Shown here: positions 31,496-38,636 of the stretch, in pieces
How positions within the stretch are numbered: position 1 is the stretch's first letter
Layout: each line of letters begins with the position of its first letter
Notes under the pieces: model-generated
Seen by the model: only the letters and a program-made list of their open reading frames with translations
What the model was told of the DNA's origin: nothing
Databases searched by the model: none
Position numbers and translations under genes: made by a program
Assembly (NCBI RefSeq): GCF_001984155.1
Contig: NZ_MTQO01000045.1
Coordinates: 1 to 64,000, forward strand
Reading direction: 5' to 3'
Length of the DNA: 64,000 bases
DNA from: Actinosynnema sp. ALI-1.44
GTDB lineage: Bacteria > Actinomycetota > Actinomycetes > Mycobacteriales > Pseudonocardiaceae

Positions 31496-32338
31496 ATGGA
31501 CGAAGTGCGGGGGCGCGACGCGACGTGGACGTTCGACCTGGAGAACCTGCGGATAGTGCCGGGGCACGGACGTGGTGTGCACAAGCTCCGGCAGGCCATC
31601 GGCGAGCTGTCCGTCCCGGTCGAGGCGATCGCGGGCATGTCCTACGAGTCCGGCCGCAAGGGCGGCCGGTTGCGGCTGCGGCTGCGTGAAGGCGCGGATC
31701 CGCTGGTGCAGGCGACCGGTGGGCAGCTCGGCGACGGCGCCGACCCCTACCTGCTGGCCGTGGACACCGACCAGACCGCCACCGGCCAGTACTTCGCCGA
31801 GGCCGTGCGGACGGCGTTGCTGGTCCAGCAGGTGTCCCCGGAGCCGACGACCGAGTACCTGCTGCCCGCGCCCGGCGTGCCGATCTCGGCCACCGCCGGT
31901 GACGGCACCGCGACGTTCGACGGCGAGTTCATCCGGTTGGACTGGGGCTGGATGGCCAAGGAGAGCAAGCAGGAAGCCGGTCCTGTCCAATTGGCACTGT
32001 CCGATGTGACGTCGGTCGAATGGCGGCCGCAGAGCGGTTTCGGCTACGGGTATCTGCGGTTCCAGACCCGGGGCGTCACCACGCTGCCCTCCCCCGAGCA
32101 CGACCGGAACTCCCTGTCATGGGGTGTCCAGCGAGAAGGCGGGACCACGGCGCTGGTCGCCGCCGCCGTGGTGTCCCGACTGCCGCACCCCATGGGCAGC
32201 CCGGCCGTGGCTGCCCCCGTCGCGGACGATCCGGACGCCATGCTCCGGCGGTTGCGTGAACTCGGGGACCTGCACAAGGCCGGTGTGCTCACCGACGCCG
32301 AGTTCACCGCGGCCAAACAACGGCTCCTCGGCCTGTGA
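31496..32338 (+). CDS. DUF4429 protein with a C-terminal SHOCT domain
   Basis: 280 residues from ATG 31496. Two DUF4429-type PH-like halves are visible: ATWTFDLENLRIVPGHGRG...IAGMSYESGRKGGRLRLRLR, and GTATFDGEFIRLDWGWMAKESKQ...VTSVEWRPQSGFGYGYLRFQ. A Pro/Ala linker and a SHOCT helix pair follow at the end (MLRRLRELGDLHKAGVLTDAEFTAAKQRLL, near residues 248-278). SHOCT domains mediate oligomerisation. No catalytic motif; cytoplasmic. Function unknown. Confidence 0.85.
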   Translation: MDEVRGRDATWTFDLENLRIVPGHGRGVHKLRQAIGELSVPVEAIAGMSYESGRKGGRLRLRLREGADPLVQATGGQLGDGADPYLLAVDTDQTATGQYFAEAVRTALLVQQVSPEPTTEYLLPAPGVPISATAGDGTATFDGEFIRLDWGWMAKESKQEAGPVQLALSDVTSVEWRPQSGFGYGYLRFQTRGVTTLPSPEHDRNSLSWGVQREGGTTALVAAAVVSRLPHPMGSPAVAAPVADDPDAMLRRLRELGDLHKAGVLTDAEFTAAKQRLLGL

Positions 32339-32345
32339 CCGACGG

Positions 32346-32660
32346 TCACCCCCATGGCGGGAACTGTTCGACCGGTTTGTCCTTCAGGTAGTCGTTCATG
32401 AACGTCTGCCAGGCTTTTCCGGCCGCGCTCTTCCCCGTCAGCACGGTGCCGCCGCTGTCCTTCAGCGCCGAGTTGTCGTTCGAGCCGACCCATACCGCTG
32501 TCGAGATCTGCGGCGTGTAACCCACCATCCAGGTCAAGCAGTTGTCCTTGATTTCGGTTTTCCTCGTCACCGCACAGCCGTGGTTTCCCGGTTTGCCCGC
32601 GCAGGGGCGATTTTCCGCGCACGGCAGGGTCGCGGCCCCATGCGGCTGGATCAGGACGCG
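32346..32660 (-). pseudogene. C-terminal remnant of a class A penicillin-binding protein
   Basis: Only about 105 codons remain, reading CAGKPGNHGCAVTRKT, then TWMVGYTPQISTAVWVG, then GKAWQTFMNDYLKDKP, and ending at TGA 32346. This is the end of the transpeptidase domain of a bifunctional PBP. The catalytic KTG triad position reads RKTEI, so the Gly is lost. There is no start codon and no N-terminal part; the frame abuts the stop codon of the upstream enzyme gene directly and in phase. It is a recombination leftover and not a working gene. Confidence 0.8.
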
Positions 32661-35027
32661 TCAGTATGCCAGTCGGGTGACCGTTCCCCTGCCGCCGTCC
32701 ACCCGGATCCGATCGCCCGTGGACAGCAGCGCGGTGGCGTTCCCGCAGCCGACGACGGCGGGGACACCGAGTTCACGGGCGACGATGGCGGCGTGCGAGA
32801 GTGGCGCGCCGATGTCGGTGACCACGGCGGCCGCACGCGGGAACAGCGGCGTCCACCCGATGTTGGTCACCGTCGTGACCAGGATCTCGCCCTCGCGCAA
32901 CGCCTCCGCTTCCTCCACAGTGGACACGACACGTGCCGTGCCTTCCACCACACCGGGCACACCGGCGAACCCGGTGATCACCGAGGCGTCCGGGACGTCC
33001 ACCGAGGAGTTCTCCGGCTCGAACCGGCCGCTGATCAGCGTCGGGTACGGCGGCAGCGCCGAGTAGTGCGCGTACGCGGCCCGCCGGGCGGGGATCGCGG
33101 CCACCGGTTGCGTCGCGCCGTCCAGGACGTCGACGATCTCGTCGAACCCCAGGAAGAACATGTCGTGCCCGGTGAGCTCGCTCGCCCGCTGCGCGAAGGC
33201 GCGGAACACCCAGAAGGACCGCGCGAACTCCGAACGGGCCCGTTCCCGCTTGCGCGCCGACTCGGCCGCGCGCTCCAGCTTCCCGGCCAGGCCACGGGCC
33301 GCGCGCGGATGTGCGGCTCGCAGCCGTTCCCACGCCTCGGCACGGGCGTTCGCCTGACGGGTGAGCAGATCCTCCGGCGACGACGTCATACCGTCGAGCA
33401 ACCGGTTGACCCACGCGGGGTCCTCGCCCGCCCGCGGCACCGAGATCTCGAACTCGTCGTGCCCGCGGTGCCCCCACGCCTCCAGGTATTCGTCCTCCGT
33501 GATCTCGCCGCGCCGCAGCCGCGCGAGACCCATCACCGGACCGAGGCTGACCAACTCGTCCGACGAGGTGTGCAAGCCGGACAACAACAACGCGGCGTCG
33601 GACGGGCCGACGAGCTCACCGAGCCGGACGCTCAGACGCGCCGCGCCCGCCTGCCGCGCACCGGCGTCGAACGTCCGGCAGGCCACCAGGAGGTCCGCGA
33701 TGTCCGAACGCCACAACGCGGCCAGTTCGCGAGCGGTCGACGTCGCGGAGATCCTTTCGCGCAACGAAGAGCAGCGCCGCGGGTTCGCGGCGACCAACGC
33801 GTCGAGGTTCCTGCTGTACGCGCGGAAATCCCGTGCGAGCCGGACAGCGGCCGACACGGTCGCCCGCAGCACCGCCACCCTCGAGACCGGCAGCCGGGGA
33901 ATGGGCATGTCGTCGGGGATCGTGCCGAACATCTGCCCGGCTGTGCGGCGCGCGACGCCCGCGAGGCCGAGCGCGGTCAGCACCGCCATGGCCGTGCTGA
34001 CGTTCAGGTAGAACCGGCCGCCGATGTTGCCCGACGTCGGGTGCCCCGCGATCGGCGGCAGCGCGAACGACCGCGCCAGCGACCACGTCGCCGGTGTCAT
34101 CACGCTCGGCACGGCCTCACGCAGGTTGGCGCACGTCCACAGGTAGTCGCCGAGCAGCGTGTCGTTCCAGACCTCGAACGACTCGGCCGGCGCGGTGGTG
34201 ATCGGCCGCGCCTGCAGGATCGTGAACTGTCCATCGTGGACGGCCCACTCGACGTCCATCGGCGTGCCGTACAGCTCCTCGATCCGCCTGCCGAGCGCGC
34301 CGAGTTCACGGACCTGATCGTCGGAAAGCACGGCCTGGGAGCGCTTCGAGACCGGTACCGGCGCGGTCGCCGTGCCGTCGGCGGTGAGCACGGTCATCAC
34401 GGTCTTCTCCGCGATGGTCGACCGCACCGCGTCGCCCGTCAGGACGTAGGTGTCCGGCGTGACGTCCCCGCTCACGACGGCCTCACCGACACCCCACGCG
34501 GCGTTGATCATGATGGAGCCGCGCGATCCGCTGACCGGGTCGGCCGTGAACATCACGCCCGCGGCCGTGGCGGGCACCATCACCTGCACCACGACCGCCA
34601 TGTCCGTCGACGCCACGTCGTTGGTGGAGCGGTAGTGAACGGACCGCTCGGTCCACAGTGACATCCAGCAGCGGCGGACCGCGTCGAGCACCTCGTCGGC
34701 TCCGGTCACGTTGAGGAACGTGTCGTGCTGCCCGGCGAAGGACAGCTCCGGGGAATCCTCGGCCGTCGCCGACGAACGCACCGCCACCGCCAACGGATTT
34801 CCGTGCGACAGCGCGGAATAGGCCGAACGGATGACATCGGCCACCGCCGACGGGACCACATCGGTGCAAGCTGATACGAAATCGCGATGTGCGCTGGTCG
34901 TGACGCAGAAACCGGCCGGAACCGGGATGCCCGCGGCCGTCAGCCGCGCCAGCGACGCCCCCTTGCCGCCGACTGTGACCAGGTCGGCACCGGCGTCGGA
35001 CAGCGAAAGGATCAGCGGATGGGTCAT
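32661..35027 (-). CDS. PEP synthase-like/rifampin phosphotransferase-like enzyme
   Basis: 788 residues from ATG 35027 (ATGs at 35036 and 35039 are alternatives). Domain order: ATP-grasp (residues 1-310, with GGKGASLARLTAAGIPVPAGF, VRSSATAEDSPELSFAGQHDT and the end FTILQARPIT), a helical middle domain (about 320-680), and a C-terminal swivelling phosphohistidine domain with TDIGAPLSHAAIVARE (His745). This three-part layout without a PEP-binding barrel is that of rifampin phosphotransferase, which moves the beta-phosphate of ATP onto the antibiotic. True PEP synthase has an extra C-terminal barrel, absent here. The substrate may be another compound. Confidence 0.8.
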   Translation of the reverse strand: MTHPLILSLSDAGADLVTVGGKGASLARLTAAGIPVPAGFCVTTSAHRDFVSACTDVVPSAVADVIRSAYSALSHGNPLAVAVRSSATAEDSPELSFAGQHDTFLNVTGADEVLDAVRRCWMSLWTERSVHYRSTNDVASTDMAVVVQVMVPATAAGVMFTADPVSGSRGSIMINAAWGVGEAVVSGDVTPDTYVLTGDAVRSTIAEKTVMTVLTADGTATAPVPVSKRSQAVLSDDQVRELGALGRRIEELYGTPMDVEWAVHDGQFTILQARPITTAPAESFEVWNDTLLGDYLWTCANLREAVPSVMTPATWSLARSFALPPIAGHPTSGNIGGRFYLNVSTAMAVLTALGLAGVARRTAGQMFGTIPDDMPIPRLPVSRVAVLRATVSAAVRLARDFRAYSRNLDALVAANPRRCSSLRERISATSTARELAALWRSDIADLLVACRTFDAGARQAGAARLSVRLGELVGPSDAALLLSGLHTSSDELVSLGPVMGLARLRRGEITEDEYLEAWGHRGHDEFEISVPRAGEDPAWVNRLLDGMTSSPEDLLTRQANARAEAWERLRAAHPRAARGLAGKLERAAESARKRERARSEFARSFWVFRAFAQRASELTGHDMFFLGFDEIVDVLDGATQPVAAIPARRAAYAHYSALPPYPTLISGRFEPENSSVDVPDASVITGFAGVPGVVEGTARVVSTVEEAEALREGEILVTTVTNIGWTPLFPRAAAVVTDIGAPLSHAAIVARELGVPAVVGCGNATALLSTGDRIRVDGGRGTVTRLAY

Positions 35028-35888
35028 GACCCACATCATCCCAGGTGAGGTGTCCGCTAACCGGACGCGGGCGGGCGGACACCGGGGACGGAAATCCCAG
35101 CCAATTCCGCCATCCGGCAGCATCCGCGCTGCGTGCGTACGGCGTCGGGCTCTTGCGCTGGTCGCTAAGCTGTCCGCCGGGAGGCGAAGGGCGTCGGGCT
35201 CTGCGCACGGTTCGCTAGGTATTCACGAGGGAGCGACCGTATTTCGCAACGAGTCCTCTACGTTCGCCGGCGAGCAGCAAACGGCGTGGAGGGTAGACCA
35301 GAATGACCAGGTCTGGTGACGCTCCGTTGTGCGCTGATCACGGGCCGCAGGCTCGGGTCGGCGTGGCACACGGGGCGGCGCTGCCTACGACCGGATGGCA
35401 CAGCGGGGGCGCGGGCGAAGTCGGCACGCTCCTCAATGCACCGTACGGTGAGGACTTTCCCACCAGGCCATGCGCCATGCGCATTCCCGGTCGCGTTCGG
35501 CCATATGGCGGCGCGACACTCCCAACGCGGACGAATCGGGACCATCCACTTCGTTTGCCAAGTGGACACTCGGCGAACCGCTCTGGACGAACGGACGCAC
35601 ACCACGCCGTCCGGGTCACCCCCGGTCGGTTGCTTTCCCACGAAGTACCCCCGCTCGGCCATCCCGTCGCCGGGGTGCCGGAGCACCGCTCGCTGGACGG
35701 CCGCCTGGACAACCACACCGGACACCCGCACGGGGATCACGCGGTGATCGCCGTGTGGGTCGCCGCGCCGGCTGTCCGAGTGGCGCCCGGTTCGTCCCGT
35801 CCGGACCGGACAGCCGCCTGAAGGCCGGACACCCGCTGGAAAACCCAACAATCCGGAACTCCCCTACCCCGTCCCCCTGGAGTTCGTT
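35028..35888. other. Long region without a confident gene
   Basis: 861 bases between divergent genes. Several ORFs cross it on both strands (for example 35258-35851 minus and 35303-35821 plus), but none has steady third-position GC or a recognisable fold. The part 35600-35760, read on the minus strand, opens MAERGYFVGKQPTGG and looks briefly coding. Imperfect direct repeats with GGCGTCGGGCTCT occur at 35141-35168 and 35190-35219. It may hold a decayed small gene plus two promoters. Confidence 0.4.
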
Positions 35889-36899
35889 GTGCGATCCCGT
35901 CCCCTTACCCGTCTACTGACCGCGGTCCTCTGCGCCGTCGGAATGCTCGGCGTGGCAGGCCTTTCCGGCTGCTCGTCGTCGCCCGCCGGGTCGTCGACCA
36001 AGATCACCGTCGGCTTCTCGGCGTGGCCCGGCTGGATCCCGTGGCAGGTCGCCCAGGAACAGGGCCTGTTCAAGAAGAACGGCATCGAAGTCGACCTGAA
36101 GTGGTTCGACAGCTACACCGACAGCATCAACGCGCTGAACAGCGGCGCGATCGACGCCAACTGCCAGACCCTCAACGACACGCTGTCCTCGGTCAGCGGT
36201 GGCGCGAAGCAGACCATCGTGCTCGTCAACGACAACTCGACGGGCAACGACAAGATCATCGCCAGGGAAGGCATCTCCAGCGTCGGCGACCTGAAGGGCA
36301 AGAAGGTCGCGGTCGAGCAGGGCACCGTGGACCACTACCTGCTGCTGCTCGCCCTGGCCGAGGCGAAGCTGACCGAAAAGGACATCGAGCTGACGCCGAT
36401 GACCACCGACGCGGCCGCGAACGCGTTCCTCACGGGCAAGGTCGACGCGGTCGGCGCGTTCGCCCCGTTCACCACGACGGCGCTCGGGCGGCCGGGCAGC
36501 CGCGCGATCGCCACGTCCGCCGAGTTCCCCGGCGCCATCCCGGACCACCTGGTGTTCAAGGCCGAGATCGTCAAGAACAACCCGCAGGTCGTGCAGGCCA
36601 TGGTGAACACCTGGTTCGAGACCACGGCGTGGATCAAGGCCAACCGCTCGCAGGCGATGGACATCATGTCCAAGCGCGGCGGTGTGTCCGTCAAGGACTA
36701 CGAGGCCTACGACTCGGGCACGTCGATCTTCACGCGCAAGCAGAACCTGGACGCGTTCACTCCCGGTACCACTCCGCAGCACCTGAACCACCAGGCGCGG
36801 CTGGCGTCCGAGTTCCTCACCAACACCGGACTGGCCAAGAACCCGCCGAACCTCGACGGTCTGTTCGATGACACGTTTGTCAAGGCGGTAAAGGAGTGA
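35889..36899 (+). CDS. Substrate-binding lipoprotein of a nitrate/sulfonate/taurine-type ABC importer
   Basis: 336 residues from GTG 35889. The lipobox LSGC (GVAGLSGCSSS) puts the lipid anchor at about Cys28. The mature part is an NMT1/SsuA-like periplasmic-binding fold: KITVGFSAWPGWIPWQVAQEQGLFKKNGIEVDLKWF (around residues 39-74), then DYxxSI-type ligand contacts and AVEQGTVDHYLL. The family covers nitrate, taurine, alkanesulfonates, riboflavin and pyrimidine precursors; the ligand cannot be told here. It is the first of three coupled importer genes that lead into a conservon. Confidence 0.88.
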   Translation: MRSRPLTRLLTAVLCAVGMLGVAGLSGCSSSPAGSSTKITVGFSAWPGWIPWQVAQEQGLFKKNGIEVDLKWFDSYTDSINALNSGAIDANCQTLNDTLSSVSGGAKQTIVLVNDNSTGNDKIIAREGISSVGDLKGKKVAVEQGTVDHYLLLLALAEAKLTEKDIELTPMTTDAAANAFLTGKVDAVGAFAPFTTTALGRPGSRAIATSAEFPGAIPDHLVFKAEIVKNNPQVVQAMVNTWFETTAWIKANRSQAMDIMSKRGGVSVKDYEAYDSGTSIFTRKQNLDAFTPGTTPQHLNHQARLASEFLTNTGLAKNPPNLDGLFDDTFVKAVKE

Positions 36900-37834
36900 A
36901 ACCCGCCGAGACGAACCGCGTCTCCGCCGACGAGCAGGCCGCCCAGCGTTTCCTGGAGGCCGAACGGGCAGAGCGGGGCGGCGTCGCGACAGCGGCGCAG
37001 TCCGGCCATAACGACTGGGCGCCGTTGCCGCGGCGGTCCAGACCCAAACAGCCGTCCGCGCTGCTGACCATCCGCAAACCGATCCCGCGCCGCACGAAGC
37101 TGACGCTGAACATCCTGTCGTTCGCGGTCCCGTTGCTGGTGTGGATCCTGTTGAGCGCGACGGAGGCGGTCGACCCGAAGATGCTGCCGTCGCCGCTGGC
37201 GGCGCTGAGCGCGGGCTGGGATCTGGCCCAGTCGGGCAAGCTGTTCACCGACTGGTGGGCCACGGTCGGGCGCATCCTCTACGGGTTCGGCCTCGCCGTC
37301 GTCGTCTCGGTGCCGATCGGGATGGCGATGGGGACGTTCGCGGCGGGCCGCGCGTTCTTCGAGCCGATCATGAGCCTGCTGCGGTACCTGCCGCCGAGCG
37401 CGCTCATCCCGCTGATGATGATCTGGCTCGGTGTCGACGAGGTGCTCAAGATCGGGGTCCTGTTCATCGGAACGGTCTTCTACAACACGTTCATGACCGC
37501 CGACGTGGTTCGATCCGTTCCGCCGCAACTGGTCAACGTGTCGTACACGCTCGGGGCGCGACGTAACGAAGTACTGCGCAAGGTCATCGTGCCGCACTCG
37601 CTTCCCGGCATGATCGACGCGGTCCGCGTCAACATGGCGGCGGCGTGGAACCTCGTCGTCGTCGCCGAGGTGATCGCGTCGACGACCGGTCTCGGCCGCG
37701 GCATCGTGCAGGCGCAGCGGTTCAACTCGGTCGACGAGATCTTCGCGATGCTCTTCGTGATCGGTGTGAGTGGTGTGCTCATCGACGTCGCACTGCGGCT
37801 GCTGCGTGACCGGGTCGGGCGGTGGGCGGCATGA
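36896..37834 (+). CDS. ABC importer permease (SsuC/TauC type)
   Basis: 312 residues from GTG 36896, whose GTGA overlaps the stop of the binding-protein gene. A hydrophilic N-terminus of about 65 residues is unusually long. Six membrane helices follow. The EAA loop reads LGARRNEVLRKVIVPHSLPGMIDAVR (cytoplasmic contact with the ATPase). The family pattern LLRYLPPSALIPLMMIWLG is clear. Works with the ATPase encoded next. Confidence 0.9.
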   Translation: MKPAETNRVSADEQAAQRFLEAERAERGGVATAAQSGHNDWAPLPRRSRPKQPSALLTIRKPIPRRTKLTLNILSFAVPLLVWILLSATEAVDPKMLPSPLAALSAGWDLAQSGKLFTDWWATVGRILYGFGLAVVVSVPIGMAMGTFAAGRAFFEPIMSLLRYLPPSALIPLMMIWLGVDEVLKIGVLFIGTVFYNTFMTADVVRSVPPQLVNVSYTLGARRNEVLRKVIVPHSLPGMIDAVRVNMAAAWNLVVVAEVIASTTGLGRGIVQAQRFNSVDEIFAMLFVIGVSGVLIDVALRLLRDRVGRWAA

Positions 37835-38607
37835 GTTCGGGACTGCTCGAGATCGAGGGTGTGAGCAAGCGCTTCGCTGTCCGGGGCGGCACGATCAACG
37901 CGTTGGACGGCATCGACCTGACGGTGTCACGTGGCGACTTCGTGTGCGTCTGCGGGGCGAGCGGATCGGGCAAGTCGACCTTGTTGTCACTGGTCGCCGG
38001 GCTCGACTCGCCGTCGGACGGCCGGATCACTGTGGACGGAAACGCGGTTGTCGGTCCTGGACCGGACCGCGGGCTCGTACCACAGGCCGGCAGCCTCTAC
38101 CCGTGGCGAACGGTGGAACGCAATGTCGCTTTTGGACTAGAGCTGCTGCCGGTCGATTCGGCCGAACGGGCACGCCGGGTGGACTGGTACCTTGCCGAGA
38201 CCGGACTGACGGCCTTGCGCAAGTCGTTGCCACGGCAACTGTCCGGTGGCCAGCAGCAACGCGTGGCGATCGCGCGCGCGCTGGCCTGTGAACCGGAAGT
38301 GCTGCTGCTCGACGAACCGTTCGGGGCGCTGGACGTGCAGACCAAAGAGGACATGCAGGTGCTGATCCGTCAGGTGTGGCGGGACACCGGCACCACGGTG
38401 CTGATGGTCACCCACGACGTCGAGGAGGCCGTCTTCCTCGGTTCACGGGTGGTCGTGATGGAATCCGGGCCGGGCAGAGTCGCCTCCGACATCACGGTCG
38501 AGCTTCCCGCTGACCGGGACCTGGCGATCAAACGCACCCCCGAGTTCCTCGCGCTGCGGGCGACGATCGAAGATCTCGTCCGCGCGCAGCACCGCAAAGT
38601 CAGCTGA
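37831..38607 (+). CDS. ABC importer ATPase (SsuB/TauB type)
   Basis: 258 residues from ATG 37831, in a 4-base ATGA overlap with the permease gene. Walker A GASGSGKST, Q-loop VPQAGSLYPWRTVERNV, signature LSGGQQQRVAIARAL, Walker B VLLLDEPFGALD, and the switch His in MVTHDVEEAV. It energises uptake by the two preceding gene products. The sensor kinase gene of the conservon follows after 29 bases with no terminator between, so the five-gene and larger transcript is likely. Confidence 0.93.
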   Translation: MSSGLLEIEGVSKRFAVRGGTINALDGIDLTVSRGDFVCVCGASGSGKSTLLSLVAGLDSPSDGRITVDGNAVVGPGPDRGLVPQAGSLYPWRTVERNVAFGLELLPVDSAERARRVDWYLAETGLTALRKSLPRQLSGGQQQRVAIARALACEPEVLLLDEPFGALDVQTKEDMQVLIRQVWRDTGTTVLMVTHDVEEAVFLGSRVVVMESGPGRVASDITVELPADRDLAIKRTPEFLALRATIEDLVRAQHRKVS

Positions 38608-38636
38608 ACCGCACAGCAGCAGCAGGAGGAGGTGGC

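Noticed and set aside
31496-32338. Membrane protein
   Set aside because: No hydrophobic segment long enough for a membrane span; the DUF4429/SHOCT pattern explains it.
35303-35821. 172-residue plus-strand ORF in the gene-poor region
   Set aside because: Composition is His/Arg/Pro-rich with no ribosome site and no fold; not supported as a gene.
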